The notes beneath the pieces are model-generated. The model was not told the DNA's origin. It ran no database searches and saw only the letters and a list, made by a program, of their open reading frames with translations. From Pseudomonas sp. LRP2-20 (lineage in GTDB: Bacteria; Pseudomonadota; Gammaproteobacteria; Pseudomonadales; Pseudomonadaceae): a stretch of 64,000 nucleotides of DNA. The translations under genes were made by a program, and so were the position numbers. Positions 1-14,035 of this stretch are shown here, piece by piece. The stretch covers positions 1,556,001-1,620,000 of the forward strand of contig NZ_AP025944.1 in NCBI RefSeq assembly GCF_024349685.1. The letters run 5' to 3'. Position 1 is the first letter of the stretch, and every line of letters starts with the position of its first letter.

Positions 1-384
1 GCGGCGCTTGTGGCGCCGCGAGTATTGCCAAAGTTCAACTATCTAAATGAGAGGGGATTAACTGATTGCCTTCGTGGGGGCTGTTTCCAGTAGTTAATCG
101 CCTTGCCGTTGCTGGCGAGGTGAATCTTATGCCTGGGCAACTAAGGGAAACAGAGGGCGTTTTGATAAAGTTTTTTTGCCTTTTTCCAGAATCTGTAACA
201 ATCCCCTGGCAGGGTTGATCGCATTTTTCCCTCGTCGGGCCGGCGGCTGCGGGCTAGAGCCTTCCGCGCGGTTCGCATGAAGATTCGCCGGCTGTGCTAC
301 TACCATCGTCGTATGGTTTTTCCCGCTCTGGTACAGTTACAAACGATTCCATACAAAAACAACTATTACACCGAGGTAACACAG
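1..384. other. Intergenic leader upstream of acsA
   Basis: No gene is supported here. Bases 1-20 contain a GC-rich inverted repeat (gcggcgc / gcgccgc) that may be the tail of a terminator of a gene lying left of the window. The rest is comparatively AT-rich and should hold the acsA promoter, but I could not pick a convincing sigma70 or sigma54 pair by eye. An in-frame upward extension of acsA to 277 exists, but it would add 36 residues with no family match, so this stretch is read as untranslated leader. Confidence 0.5.
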
Positions 385-2346
<1,962 letters not shown>

Positions 2347-2372
2347 CCTTGCCCTGAGGGCTGATCGCCTAT

Positions 2373-2464
2373 CCTGTGGGAGCGAGTTCACTCGCGAAGA
2401 GGCCGGTAAGGCTGCCGACGTCTTCGCGGGTGAATCGGGGCGCCGAACCGCCGCTCCCACAGGG
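2373..2464. repeat. Inverted pair of REP elements
   Basis: Two head-to-head copies of the P. putida-type REP (cctgtgggagcgagttcac..., then ...cttcgcgggtgaatc...ctcccacagg) separated by about 15 bases. The second copy is interrupted by a GC-rich stretch. The same family recurs at 7089-7185 and 15050-15147. Confidence 0.8.
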
Positions 2465-2476
2465 AAACCTGTCTTG

Positions 2477-2507
2477 AACCCCGCCAGGGCAACCGGCGGG
2501 GTTTTTG
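2477..2507 (+). terminator. Rho-independent terminator of acsA
   Basis: Perfect 9-bp stem aaccccgcc / ggcggggtt around a 9-base loop, followed by a run of T. It sits 130 bases after the acsA stop, just past the REP pair. Confidence 0.8.
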
Positions 2508-2775
2508 CTTTACTGTTACCCGACAATCATCGGTAACTCTTCTGTCACCGATTTCGCACAGGATCGGGGCGCAGGGAAACATATCCTTTCCGTTTTGGTG
2601 CATCACGCTGGCCATTTTCTGCAAGGTGAAACGCTGCACTTGCCGTCTTGCAAGGGTTTGCCAATAATAGGCCCGTTAATTGCTTGGCTTATAGGTTATT
2701 TCTCTCGAGCTCTTGCATGATTTGCAAAAGCTGTCAACATCGCCCGCCGCGATTTCAAGCGCTTCTGTAAGTAGT

Positions 2776-2791
2776 TGTCGCTTTGAAGAAA
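2776..2791 (+). promoter_or_regulatory. ArgR-type binding site upstream of aotJ
   Basis: TGTCGC followed by 8 bases and AA, the Pseudomonas ArgR (AraC family) half-site consensus TGTCGC-N8-AA. It lies about 150 bases before the aotJ start. A weaker TGTCGT lies 31 bases downstream and may form the second half of a tandem site. The argR gene is the last gene of this same unit, so autoregulation is expected. Confidence 0.6.
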
Positions 2792-2942
2792 TATCGACTA
2801 CCGGGCTGTCGTTAAAATGCCACTCACTCGCTCGTGGTCTGCGACCTTGGTCGAAACCTGCGCGGCTCGCGTTGTACCCATTCGCATATCGGGCAGCTGT
2901 TACCCCCTGCCTCGTATTGCCCCGTACCGATGGAGTTACCTG

Positions 2943-3728
2943 ATGAAGAAGCTCGCACTGCTTGGCGCCCTGGCGCTTTCCGTGTTTTCCCTGGTATCGC
3001 AGGCCGATGAAAAACCGTTGAAGATCGGCATCGAAGCCGCCTACCCACCCTTTGCCTTCAAGCAGCCGGACGGCAGCATCGCCGGTTTCGACTACGACAT
3101 CGGCAACGCCCTGTGTGAAGAGATGAAGGCCAAGTGCACCTGGGTCGAGCAAGAGTTCGACGGCCTGATCCCGGCACTGAAAGTGCGCAAGATCGACGCC
3201 ATCCTGTCGTCCATGTCGATCACCGAAGATCGCAAGAAGTCGGTCGACTTCACCAAGCGCTACTACCTGACCCCGGCACGCCTGGTCATGAAGGAAGGCA
3301 CCACCGTCAGCGAAAGCCTCGACGAGCTCAAGGGCAAGAAGATCGGCGTGCAGCGCGGTTCGATCCACGACCGCTTCGCCAAGGAAGTGTTGGCTCCGAA
3401 GGGCGCCACCGTCGTTCCTTACGGCACCCAGAACGAAATCTACCTGGACGTTGCCGCCGGCCGCCTGGACGGCACCGTGGCCGATGCCACCCTGCTCGAA
3501 GACGGCTTCCTGAAAACCGACGCCGGCAAGGGCTTTGCCTTCGTTGGCCCATCGTTCACCGACGTGAAGTACTTCGGTGACGGCGTCGGCATCGCCGTGC
3601 GCAAGGGCGACGACGCCAACCGCGAGCGCATCAACAAGGCCATCGACGCCATTCGCGCCAACGGCAAGTACAAAGAAATCGAGAAGAAGTACTTCAACTT
3701 CGACATCTACGGTCCAGACTCGAACTAA
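2943..3728 (+). CDS. aotJ: Arginine/ornithine ABC transporter, periplasmic binding protein
   Basis: Solute-binding component of a HisJ/ArgT-type importer for basic amino acids. The 261-aa product starts with a Sec signal peptide (MKK, hydrophobic core, cleavage likely after SQA at residue 21), followed by the SBP_bac_3 signature [14 protein letters not shown] and [17 protein letters not shown] at 2943 puts the signal peptide at the very N-terminus, so the longer frame from 2817 is rejected. It leads an operon with aotQ, aotM, aotP and probably argR. A stem-loop after the stop likely lets this protein be made in excess over the membrane parts. Substrate assignment rests on gene order and ArgR sites. 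Confidence 0.9.
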   Translation: MKKLALLGALALSVFSLVSQADEKPLKIGIEAAYPPFAFKQPDGSIAGFDYDIGNALCEEMKAKCTWVEQEFDGLIPALKVRKIDAILSSMSITEDRKKSVDFTKRYYLTPARLVMKEGTTVSESLDELKGKKIGVQRGSIHDRFAKEVLAPKGATVVPYGTQNEIYLDVAAGRLDGTVADATLLEDGFLKTDAGKGFAFVGPSFTDVKYFGDGVGIAVRKGDDANRERINKAIDAIRANGKYKEIEKKYFNFDIYGPDSN

Positions 3729-3749
3729 GACGTCGGGTTTCACCTGTGC

Positions 3750-3788
3750 AATGGTGCAAACAGCAGAGGCTCTGAGGTTTGCACCATT
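3750..3788 (+). promoter_or_regulatory. Intra-operon stem-loop between aotJ and aotQ
   Basis: Perfect 12-bp inverted repeat (aatggtgcaaac / gtttgcaccatt) with a 15-base loop and a following short T run. Its position right after the binding-protein gene is typical of transporter operons. It may partly terminate transcription or protect the aotJ message from 3' decay. Confidence 0.7.
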
Positions 3789-3819
3789 TTTCATTCCCAA
3801 GCCCTGAGGAATCCCAATC

Positions 3820-4509
3820 ATGTTGAAAGGCTATGGGGCAGTCATCCTCGACGGGGCGTGGCTGACGCTGCAGCTCGCCCTGTCGTCGATGGCCCTGGCC
3901 ATCGTCCTTGGCCTGATCGGCGTGGCGCTGCGTTTGTCGCCGGTGCGCTGGCTGGCCTGGCTGGGGGATCTGTATTCCACGGTGATCCGTGGCATCCCCG
4001 ACCTGGTCCTGATCCTGCTGATCTTCTACGGCGGCCAGGACATCATCAACCGGGTGGCGCCGCTGCTCGGCTATGACGACTACATCGACCTGAACCCGCT
4101 GATCGCCGGTATCGGCACGCTGGGCTTCATTTTCGGTGCGTACCTGTCGGAAACCTTCCGGGGTGCGTTCCTCGGTATCCCCAAGGGCCAGGCTGAAGCC
4201 GGCGTGGCCTATGGCATGAGCGCGCGCCAGGTGTTCTTCCGCATCCAGGTGCCGCAGATGATCCGCCTGGCCATCCCGGGCTTCACCAACAACTGGCTGG
4301 TGCTGACCAAGGCCACGGCGCTGATTTCGGTGGTCGGCCTGCAGGACATGATGTTCAAGGCCAAGCAGGCGGCCGACGCTACCCGCGAGCCTTTCACCTT
4401 CTTCCTGGCCGTGGCCGCGCTGTACCTGGTGATCACCAGTATTTCGCTGCTGGCGCTGAAGTATCTGGAACGCCGCTACTCGGTAGGCGTCAAGGTGGCT
4501 GAACTATGA
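3820..4509 (+). CDS. aotQ: Arginine/ornithine ABC transporter permease (HisQ-like)
   Basis: 229-aa inner-membrane permease of the HisMQ family with about five hydrophobic segments and the EAA loop (EAGVAYGMSARQVFFRIQVP) that docks the ATPase. ATG at 3820 follows gaggaatccc, a plausible ribosome site. Its end overlaps the next gene by 4 bases (ATGA), indicating translational coupling with aotM. The two permeases form the heterodimeric channel for the AotJ-delivered amino acid. Confidence 0.92.
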   Translation: MLKGYGAVILDGAWLTLQLALSSMALAIVLGLIGVALRLSPVRWLAWLGDLYSTVIRGIPDLVLILLIFYGGQDIINRVAPLLGYDDYIDLNPLIAGIGTLGFIFGAYLSETFRGAFLGIPKGQAEAGVAYGMSARQVFFRIQVPQMIRLAIPGFTNNWLVLTKATALISVVGLQDMMFKAKQAADATREPFTFFLAVAALYLVITSISLLALKYLERRYSVGVKVAEL

Positions 4510-5204
4510 TTTTCGACTACAACGTCGTCTGGGAAGCCATGCCGCTGTACCTCGGCGGCCTGCTGACCACCCTCAAGCTGCTGGCGCTTTCGCTGCTGTT
4601 CGGCCTGCTCGCGGCGATTCCGCTGGGCCTGATGCGGGTGTCCAAGCAGCCGCTGGTGAACATGAGCGCCTGGCTGTACACCTACGTTATCCGTGGCACG
4701 CCGATGCTGGTGCAGCTGTTCCTGATCTACTACGGCCTGGCCCAGTTCGAGGTGGTGCGCGAGAGTATCTTCTGGCCGTGGCTGTCCAGCGCAACGTTCT
4801 GTGCCTGCCTGGCCTTTGCCATCAATACCAGTGCCTACACCGCAGAAATCATCGCCGGCAGCCTCAAGGCCACGCCCCATGGCGAGATCGAAGCGGCCAA
4901 GGCCATGGGCATGTCGCGCATGAAGATGTACCGCCGCATCCTGCTGCCGTCGGCCCTGCGCCGGGCGCTGCCGCAGTACAGCAACGAAGTGATCATGATG
5001 CTGCAGACCACCAGCCTGGCGTCGATCGTCACCTTGATCGACATCACTGGTGCGGCGCGCACGGTCAACGCCCAGTACTACCTGCCTTTCGAGGCCTACA
5101 TCACGGCGGGCGTGTTCTACCTGTGCCTGACCTTCATCCTCGTGCGCCTGTTCAAGATGGCCGAACGCCGCTGGCTCGGCTACCTGGCGCCGCGCAAGCA
5201 CTGA
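4506..5204 (+). CDS. aotM: Arginine/ornithine ABC transporter permease (HisM-like)
   Basis: 232-aa HisMQ-family permease, partner of aotQ. The EAA motif is seen as EIEAAKAMGMSRMKMYRRIL, and several transmembrane segments are evident. The start overlaps the aotQ stop by 4 bases. In P. aeruginosa an additional gene, aotO, stands between aotM and aotP; here only 22 bases separate the aotM stop from the aotP ATG, so aotO is absent from this operon. Confidence 0.92.
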   Translation: MIFDYNVVWEAMPLYLGGLLTTLKLLALSLLFGLLAAIPLGLMRVSKQPLVNMSAWLYTYVIRGTPMLVQLFLIYYGLAQFEVVRESIFWPWLSSATFCACLAFAINTSAYTAEIIAGSLKATPHGEIEAAKAMGMSRMKMYRRILLPSALRRALPQYSNEVIMMLQTTSLASIVTLIDITGAARTVNAQYYLPFEAYITAGVFYLCLTFILVRLFKMAERRWLGYLAPRKH

Positions 5205-5226
5205 ACGCTCTGTGAGAACCGACAGC

Positions 5227-5991
5227 ATGTACAAACTCGAAGTCCAAGACCTGCACAAGCGCTACGGCAGCCATGAAGTGCTCAAGGGTGTGTCCCTGGC
5301 GGCCAAGGCAGGCGACGTGATCAGCATCATCGGCTCCAGCGGCTCGGGCAAGTCGACCTTCCTGCGCTGCATCAACCTGCTCGAGCAGCCCCATGCCGGC
5401 AAGATCCTGCTCAACAACGAAGAGCTCAAGCTGGTGCCCGGCAAGGACGGCGCGCTCAAGGCCTCCGACCCGCGCCAGTTGCAGCGCATGCGCTCGCGCC
5501 TGTCGATGGTGTTCCAGCATTTCAACCTGTGGTCGCACATGACCGCGCTGGAAAACATCATCGAAGCTCCGGTGCACGTGCTCGGGGTGAGCAAGAAGGA
5601 AGCCCTGGAGAAGGCCGAGCACTACCTGGCCAAGGTGGGTGTGGCGCACCGCAAGGACGCCTTCCCCGGCCACATGTCCGGCGGTGAGCAACAGCGTGTG
5701 GCGATTGCCCGGGCCCTGGCCATGGAGCCAGAGGTCATGCTGTTCGACGAGCCGACCTCGGCGCTCGACCCTGAGCTGGTAGGCGATGTGCTCAAGGTCA
5801 TGCAAGCGCTGGCCCAGGAAGGCCGCACCATGGTGGTGGTGACCCACGAAATGGGCTTTGCCCGCGAAGTGTCGAACCAGCTGGTGTTCCTGCACAAAGG
5901 CCTGGTCGAAGAAACCGGTTGCCCGCGTGAAGTGCTGGCCAACCCGCAATCGGAGCGGCTCAAGCAGTTCCTCTCCGGCAGCTTGAAGTAA
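5227..5991 (+). CDS. aotP: Arginine/ornithine ABC transporter ATP-binding protein (HisP-like)
   Basis: 254-aa cytoplasmic ATPase that powers the importer. Walker A GSSGSGKST at residues 36-44, signature MSGGEQQRVAIARAL, Walker B VMLFDEPTSALD and the switch His in VVTHEMG are all intact. I take ATG at 5227 (MYKLEVQDLHKRYG), which matches HisP-type N-termini; a GTG at 5212 would add five residues. It is followed after 99 bases by argR, as in other pseudomonads. Confidence 0.93.
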   Translation: MYKLEVQDLHKRYGSHEVLKGVSLAAKAGDVISIIGSSGSGKSTFLRCINLLEQPHAGKILLNNEELKLVPGKDGALKASDPRQLQRMRSRLSMVFQHFNLWSHMTALENIIEAPVHVLGVSKKEALEKAEHYLAKVGVAHRKDAFPGHMSGGEQQRVAIARALAMEPEVMLFDEPTSALDPELVGDVLKVMQALAQEGRTMVVVTHEMGFAREVSNQLVFLHKGLVEETGCPREVLANPQSERLKQFLSGSLK

Positions 5992-6090
5992 AAGGCTGCA
6001 CCTTTGCACCAGAATAGGGCATGCTGCGCAGCGAGCGCAGCCTGACCCGGCGCCACAGACTCGACGACCCCAGGTTTCGGACCGCACCCT

Positions 6091-7071
6091 ATGACCACCC
6101 AGCGAATCGGTTTTCTCATCTGGCCAAGCACCAAGCCTTTGACCCTGGCGCTGGCGGAGGAAGTGTTGCAGGTGGCCCAGCGGGTGCATCCGGAGGTGGT
6201 CTACGAGATCGCCTTCCTCCAGGCGGAGCCGGCCGAGGAGGGTGCATGGCGCCTGCCCGGTGAGCCGTGGAACGGGCGGCTGGAAGGCTGCCACAAGCTG
6301 TTCCTGCTGGCCGACGATCTGCCCCAGGCAGTGGGTTCGGCGCTGTCGGCGGCGCTCAAGCAACTGGCGCGCAGTGGTTGCATGATCGGTGGCCTGTCCG
6401 CCGGGGTGTATCCACTGGCCATGCTTGGTTTGCTCGATGGCTACCGCGCGGCGGTGCACTGGCGCTGGCAGGACGATTTCGCCGAGCGCTTCCCCAAGGT
6501 CATTGCCACCAGTCACTTGTTCGACTGGGACCGTGATCGCCTGACCGCCTGTGGTGGCATGGCCGTGACCGATCTGCTGCTGGCGGTGCTGGCCCGTGAT
6601 CATGGGGCCGAGCTGGCTGGGGCGGTGTCCGAGGAACTGGTGGTCGAGCGCATTCGCGAAGGTGGCGAACGCCAGCGCATCCCGCTGCAGAACCGCCTTG
6701 GCTCGAGCCATCCGAAGCTGACCCAGGCTGTGCTGTTGATGGAAGCCAACATCGAAGAGCCGCTGACCACTGATGAAATTGCCCAGCATGTCTGTGTATC
6801 GCGCCGGCAGCTGGAGCGGATCTTCAAGCAGTACCTGAACCGCGTGCCGAGCCAGTATTACCTGGAGCTGCGGCTGAACAAGGCGCGGCAGATGCTGATG
6901 CAGACCAGCAAGTCGATCATCCAGATCGGGTTGTCCTGTGGTTTCTCCTCGGGGCCGCATTTCTCCAGTGCCTATCGCAATTTCTTCGGCGCCACGCCGC
7001 GCGAAGACCGCAACCAGCGGCGCAGCAGCAGCCCGTTCGAATTGAGTTCGGCGCCTGCCGAAAAGGGCTGA
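6091..7071 (+). CDS. argR: Arginine regulator, AraC family with GATase1-like sensor domain
   Basis: 326-aa transcription factor. Residues 1-190 have the DJ-1/PfpI (GATase1-like) fold of the GlxA/CdhR subgroup, seen in IGFLIWPSTKPLTLALAEEV and the SAGVYPLAMLGLLDG elbow. The C-terminus has two AraC-type helix-turn-helix units (TTDEIAQHVCVSRRQLERIF and IIQIGLSCGFSSGPHFSSAY). In P. aeruginosa the orthologue responds to arginine, activates aot and aru and represses biosynthesis. Its place after aotP and the TGTCGC-N8-AA sites before aotJ and aruC support that role. No terminator is seen between aotP and argR, so co-transcription is likely. Confidence 0.92.
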   Translation: MTTQRIGFLIWPSTKPLTLALAEEVLQVAQRVHPEVVYEIAFLQAEPAEEGAWRLPGEPWNGRLEGCHKLFLLADDLPQAVGSALSAALKQLARSGCMIGGLSAGVYPLAMLGLLDGYRAAVHWRWQDDFAERFPKVIATSHLFDWDRDRLTACGGMAVTDLLLAVLARDHGAELAGAVSEELVVERIREGGERQRIPLQNRLGSSHPKLTQAVLLMEANIEEPLTTDEIAQHVCVSRRQLERIFKQYLNRVPSQYYLELRLNKARQMLMQTSKSIIQIGLSCGFSSGPHFSSAYRNFFGATPREDRNQRRSSSPFELSSAPAEKG

Positions 7072-7088
7072 TTCTTCTTTCTCCGGTT

Positions 7089-7185
7089 CCGGCCTCTTCG
7101 CGGGTGAACCCGCTCCCACAGGATCACTACAGGGCTCGAAGCTTGTGCACCCCTGTGGGAGCAGGTTTACCCGCGAAAGGGCCGG
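7089..7185. repeat. Inverted pair of REP elements
   Basis: A near-perfect 34-base REP (7089-7122, ccggcctcttcgcgggtgaa...) and its inverted copy (7152-7185, ...tttacccgcgaaagggccgg) with a 29-base spacer. It may act as the boundary or terminator behind argR. Confidence 0.88.
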
Positions 7186-7267
7186 AACAGGTTGCCCCTC
7201 TTCTTAATGTGCACACCCGTTCACCCAGCCCCCTCTCTCCCGTACACTGCGCGATTGCGACAGTGTT

Positions 7268-7283
7268 TGTCGCATTGCCGAAA
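7268..7283 (+). promoter_or_regulatory. ArgR-type site 1 upstream of aruC
   Basis: TGTCGC-N8-AA, an exact match to the Pseudomonas ArgR half-site, 130 bases before the aruC start. It is paired with an identical-pattern site 51 bases downstream. Confidence 0.65.
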
Positions 7284-7313
7284 GCCTGGGTAAAACTGGG
7301 TTTTGCGCTGTAA

Positions 7314-8633
<1,320 letters not shown>

Positions 8634-8771
8634 TCGGCCTGCGGCCCGTTCACCGGCCCGGGCTTTTCAAGGCGCCGCGCCGGTGAACTCTGAATTCCTG
8701 TGCGGGTGCTGATGCGCCCGCCGTTTTTCCGTGCCGTCCTGAACGGCCCGTTTTTCCAAAGGAGTGACACC

Positions 8772-9791
8772 ATGCTGGTGATGCGCCCCGCGCAAATGGC
8801 TGATCTGAACGAAGTGCAGCGCATGGCTGCCGACAGCCCCGTTGGTGTCACCTCGCTGCCGGACGATGCCGCCCGCCTGGGCGACAAGATTGCCGCCTCG
8901 GAAACCTCCTTCGCCGCAGAAGTCAGTTTCAACGGTGAAGAGAGCTACTTCTTCGTGCTCGAGGACAGCGACACTGGCAAGCTCGCCGGCTGCTCGGCCA
9001 TTGTCGCCTCGGCTGGCTATTCCGAGCCGTTCTACAGCTTCCGCAACGAGACCTTCGTGCACGCCTCGCGCGAGCTGAAGATCCATAACAAGATCCATGT
9101 CCTGTCGCTGTGCCACGATCTTACCGGCAACAGCCTGCTGACCAGCTTCTATGTGCTGCCAGAACTGGTGAACAGCGGCTGGGCGGAGCTCAACTCCCGT
9201 GGTCGCCTGCTGTTCATGGCCTCGCACCCGGAGCGCTTCGCCGATTCGGTGGTCACCGAAATCGTCGGCTACAGCGACGAGCAAGGCGAATCACCGTTCT
9301 GGGATTCCATCGGCCGCAATTTCTTCGACCTCAACTACGCCGAGGCCGAGCGCCTGTGTGGCCTGAAAAGCCGTACCTTCCTCGCCGAGCTGATGCCACA
9401 TTACCCGATCTACGTGCCGCTGCTGCCTGATCAAGCCCAGGAGGCCATGGGCCAGGTGCACCCGCGGGCGCAGATCACCTTCGACATCCTCATGCGCGAA
9501 GGCTTCGAGACCGAGCACTACATCGACATCTTCGATGGTGGGCCGACCCTGCATGCGCGTGCCTCGGGCATTCGCTCGATCGCGCAGAGCCGCGTGGTGC
9601 CAGTGAAAGTGGACGATACCCCGGTCAAGGGTGGGCGCCCCTATCTGGTGTGCAATGGCCAGTTGCAGGATTACCGCGCAGTGCTGCTGGACCTGGACTG
9701 GGTGCCGGGCAAGCCGGTCAGCTTGAGCAGTAAAGCGGCCGATGCCTTGGGCGTCGGTGAAGGCGCCAGCGTGCGGTTGGTCGCGGCCTGA
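8772..9791 (+). CDS. aruF: Arginine N-succinyltransferase, alpha subunit
   Basis: 339-aa AstA-family protein, one of the two related subunits that transfer succinyl from succinyl-CoA to arginine (or ornithine), the entry step of the AST pathway. Family motifs include LSLCHDLTGNSLLTSFYV, SRGRLLFMASHPERF and DEQGESPFWDSIGRNFFDLNY. I chose ATG 8772 (MLVMRPAQMADL), preceded by aaaggag. An earlier GTG at 8700 would add 24 residues and lacks support. It is a paralogue of the next gene; pseudomonads use a heteromer of the two, whereas enterics have a single astA. Confidence 0.94.
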   Translation: MLVMRPAQMADLNEVQRMAADSPVGVTSLPDDAARLGDKIAASETSFAAEVSFNGEESYFFVLEDSDTGKLAGCSAIVASAGYSEPFYSFRNETFVHASRELKIHNKIHVLSLCHDLTGNSLLTSFYVLPELVNSGWAELNSRGRLLFMASHPERFADSVVTEIVGYSDEQGESPFWDSIGRNFFDLNYAEAERLCGLKSRTFLAELMPHYPIYVPLLPDQAQEAMGQVHPRAQITFDILMREGFETEHYIDIFDGGPTLHARASGIRSIAQSRVVPVKVDDTPVKGGRPYLVCNGQLQDYRAVLLDLDWVPGKPVSLSSKAADALGVGEGASVRLVAA

Positions 9792-9854
9792 GCCAGGGCC
9801 GGGCTGCAACAGTGAGTTTCGCGGCAGGCACTGGCCGCCGCACAAGGAGATAGC

Positions 9855-10883
9855 ATGATCGTTCGTCCCGTACGCAGCAGCGATTTACCCGCGCTGATCG
9901 AGTTGGCACGCAGCACCGGCACTACTGGGCTGACGACCTTGCCAGCCAATGAAGAGCGCCTTGCCCACCGTGTCGGCTGGGCCGAAAAGAGCTTCCGTGG
10001 CGAAGCCGAGCGCGGCGACACCGACTACTTGTTCGTGCTGGAGAACGATGAAGGCCTGGTGGTCGGCATCAGTGCCATCGCCGGTGCCGTGGGCCTGCGT
10101 GAACCCTGGTACAACTACCGGGTCGGCCTGACGGTCAGCGCCTCCCAGGAACTGAAGATCTACCGCGAAATCCCCACGCTGTTCCTGGCCAACGACCTGA
10201 CCGGCAACTCCGAGCTGTGCTCGCTGTTCCTGCGCAGCGATTACCGCTCCGGGCTCAACGGTCGCCTGTTGTCGCGTGCGCGCATGCTGTTCATTGCCGA
10301 GTTCCCTGAACTGTTCGGCAACAAGATCATCGCTGAAATGCGCGGCATGTCCGATGAGCAAGGCCGTTCGCCGTTCTGGGAAAGCCTGGGCCGGCACTTC
10401 TTCAAGATGGAGTTCAGCCAGGCCGACTACCTCACTGGCGTGGGTAACAAGTCGTTCATCGCCGAGCTGATGCCCAAGTTCCCGTTGTACACCTGCTTCC
10501 TGTCCGAAGCCGCGCGCAATGTGATCGGCCGCGTGCACACCGACACCGAACCTGCGCTGGCGATGCTCAAGCAGGAAGGTTTCAGCTATCAGGGCTACGT
10601 CGACATCTTCGACGCCGGGCCGGCCATCGAATGCGAGACCTCGAAGATCCGCGCCGTGCGCGACAGCGAGACCCTCGTGCTGGCCGTGGGCACGCCGGGC
10701 GATGACGCTACCCCTTACATCATCCACAACCGCAAGCGCGACGACTGCCGCATCACCGCAGCGCCCGCACGCCTGGCGGCAGGCACCCTGGTGGTCGACC
10801 CGCTGACCGCCAAGCGCCTGCGCATGGGTGCCGGCGACAACGTACGTGCCGTGCCGCTGTCGGCAAGCCGGGAGGCCCAGTAA
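9855..10883 (+). CDS. aruG: Arginine N-succinyltransferase, beta subunit
   Basis: 342-aa AstA-family protein that pairs with AruF. It shows the same blocks as the alpha subunit (LANDLTGNSELCSLFL, SRARMLFIAEFPELFGNKII, DEQGRSPFWESLGRHFFKMEF). The ATG follows acaaggagatag, a good ribosome site. Its stop is directly followed by the astD ATG (10884) with no gap, suggesting coupled translation. The obvious tandem duplication of aruF and aruG is ancestral to Pseudomonas. Confidence 0.94.
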   Translation: MIVRPVRSSDLPALIELARSTGTTGLTTLPANEERLAHRVGWAEKSFRGEAERGDTDYLFVLENDEGLVVGISAIAGAVGLREPWYNYRVGLTVSASQELKIYREIPTLFLANDLTGNSELCSLFLRSDYRSGLNGRLLSRARMLFIAEFPELFGNKIIAEMRGMSDEQGRSPFWESLGRHFFKMEFSQADYLTGVGNKSFIAELMPKFPLYTCFLSEAARNVIGRVHTDTEPALAMLKQEGFSYQGYVDIFDAGPAIECETSKIRAVRDSETLVLAVGTPGDDATPYIIHNRKRDDCRITAAPARLAAGTLVVDPLTAKRLRMGAGDNVRAVPLSASREAQ

Positions 10884-12347
<1,464 letters not shown>

Positions 12348-12370
12348 CAACAGGTCACGGAGCCTAGCCG

Positions 12371-13720
12371 ATGAAATCCTATGAAGTGAATTTTGATGGC
12401 CTGGTGGGGCCTACCCACAACTACGGCGGCCTGTCCTACGGTAACGTGGCTTCGCAGAGCAACAGCCAGCAAGCGTCCAACCCGCGGGAAGCGGCACGCC
12501 AGGGCCTGGCCAAGATGAAAGCGCTGGCCGACATGGGCTTCAAGCAGGGCGTGCTGGCGCCGCAGGAGCGCCCGGACGTGGCCGCCTTGCGCCGCCTGGG
12601 CTTCAGCGGCAGCGATGCCGAGGTGATCCAGCGTGCCGCCAAGGAGGCCATGCCGTTGCTGGTCGCCAGCTGCTCGGCCTCGAGCATGTGGGTGGCCAAC
12701 GCCGCCACCGTCAGCCCGAGTGCCGATACCGCCGATGGCCGCGTGCACTTCACCGCTGCCAACCTCAACTGCAAGTACCACCGCAGTATCGAGCACCCGA
12801 CCACCAGCCGCGTGCTGGCGGCGATGTTCAACAATGAGAAACACTTTGCCCACCACCAAGCGCTGCCTGCCGTGGCACAGTTCGGCGACGAGGGCGCGGC
12901 CAACCACACGCGCTTCTGTCGTGAATACGGCGAGGCCGGGGTGGAGTTCTTCGTCTATGGCCGCAGCGCCTTCGACAGCCGCTACCCCGCACCACAGAAG
13001 TACCCGGCGCGCCAGACCCTGGAGGCCTCGCAGGCCGTGGCCAGGCTGCATGGCCTGAGCGATGACGGTGTGGTCTACGCTCAACAGAACCCGGCGGTGA
13101 TCGACCAGGGTGTGTTCCACAACGATGTGATTTCGGTCGGTAACGGCGAAGTGCTGTTCTACCATGAGGACGCTTTCCTCGAGACTGACGCGGTGCTTGG
13201 CCAGCTGCAGGCTAAACTGGCCAGCAAGGGTGGCAACTTCCAGGCCATCCGTGTGCCTCGCGCGGCGGTAACGGTAGAGGATGCAGTGCGTTCCTACTTG
13301 TTCAACAGCCAGCTTCTCAGCCGTGACGATGGCTCGATGCTGCTGGTGGTGCCGGAAGAGTGCCGCAACAACGAGCGGGTCTGGGCCTACCTCGGCCAGC
13401 TGACCGCCCAGGGCGGCGCGGTGAAGGAGGTCAAGGTGTTCGACCTCAAGCAGAGCATGCAGAACGGCGGTGGCCCGGCTTGCCTGCGTTTGCGCGTGGC
13501 ATTGAAGGAATCGGAACTGGCGGCGGTCAATCCAGGCGTTATCATGACCGCCCCGCTGTACGACACCCTGGTGCAGTGGGTCGACAAGCACTACCGCGAT
13601 CGCCTTGGCGAAGCCGACCTTGCCGACCCGCAACTGCTGCTGGAGTGCCGTACCGCGCTGGATGAGTTGACCCAGATCCTGAAGTTGGGCTCGGTGTACC
13701 CGTTCCAACGCCAACCTTGA
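12371..13720 (+). CDS. astB: N-succinylarginine dihydrolase
   Basis: 449-aa enzyme of the guanidine-modifying superfamily. It hydrolyses N2-succinylarginine to succinylornithine, two NH3 and CO2, the second AST step. The N-terminus [20 protein letters not shown] is diagnostic for AstB. The catalytic cysteine is probably residue 371 within [11 protein letters not shown]. It is preceded by cacggagc as ribosome site and lies 23 bases after astD in the operon. Confidence 0.95.
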   Translation: MKSYEVNFDGLVGPTHNYGGLSYGNVASQSNSQQASNPREAARQGLAKMKALADMGFKQGVLAPQERPDVAALRRLGFSGSDAEVIQRAAKEAMPLLVASCSASSMWVANAATVSPSADTADGRVHFTAANLNCKYHRSIEHPTTSRVLAAMFNNEKHFAHHQALPAVAQFGDEGAANHTRFCREYGEAGVEFFVYGRSAFDSRYPAPQKYPARQTLEASQAVARLHGLSDDGVVYAQQNPAVIDQGVFHNDVISVGNGEVLFYHEDAFLETDAVLGQLQAKLASKGGNFQAIRVPRAAVTVEDAVRSYLFNSQLLSRDDGSMLLVVPEECRNNERVWAYLGQLTAQGGAVKEVKVFDLKQSMQNGGGPACLRLRVALKESELAAVNPGVIMTAPLYDTLVQWVDKHYRDRLGEADLADPQLLLECRTALDELTQILKLGSVYPFQRQP

Positions 13721-13734
13721 AGAGAGAATTACCC

Positions 13735-14025
13735 ATGACCGACGCCCTGCGCCTGATCCTCGAAGATGTAGACGGCACCCAGCTGGAAACCTCCTGCACC
13801 CGTTTTGCCATTGTCTGGCAAGGCAAGGAAGTGTGGGTTCAGCAGGACGGCCGTGGCCAGCTGCTGATCGGCGTGGATGTCGAGGAAGGCGATGTCGAGT
13901 ACGCCAACCTGCTGCTGCGCCCGATGGCCACCAACCTGGTCAGCTTGCAGCTGGAAATGGAGCCGGCAGAGGTCGGCGAAGATGACGATCACGTCCATGG
14001 CCCCGACTGCGGCCACCACCACTAA
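13735..14025 (+). CDS. Small conserved protein of the AST operon, function unknown
   Basis: 96-aa acidic protein between astB and astE, present at the same place in other pseudomonads (PA0900-like, from memory). The C-terminus is rich in Asp, Glu and His and ends [11 protein letters not shown], which could bind a metal; AstE downstream is a zinc enzyme, so a link to metal supply is a guess only. No catalytic motif is seen. ATG 13735 is preceded by gagagaatt. Spacing to astE is 10 bases. Confidence 0.8.
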   Translation: MTDALRLILEDVDGTQLETSCTRFAIVWQGKEVWVQQDGRGQLLIGVDVEEGDVEYANLLLRPMATNLVSLQLEMEPAEVGEDDDHVHGPDCGHHH

Positions 14026-14035
14026 GGAAGCGCCT

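Larger units (their letters stand above)
2347..2942. other. Intergenic region acsA-aotJ (REP pair, terminator, ArgR site)
   Basis: 596 bases without a supported gene. It holds, in order, an inverted pair of REP elements, the acsA terminator and the aotJ control region with one ArgR-type site, each listed separately. Short open frames here are neither conserved-looking nor preceded by ribosome sites. Confidence 0.7.

Noticed and set aside
277..384. Longer acsA N-terminus from ATG 277
   Set aside because: Adds 36 residues without similarity to acetyl-CoA synthetases; the ATG at 385 has the better context.
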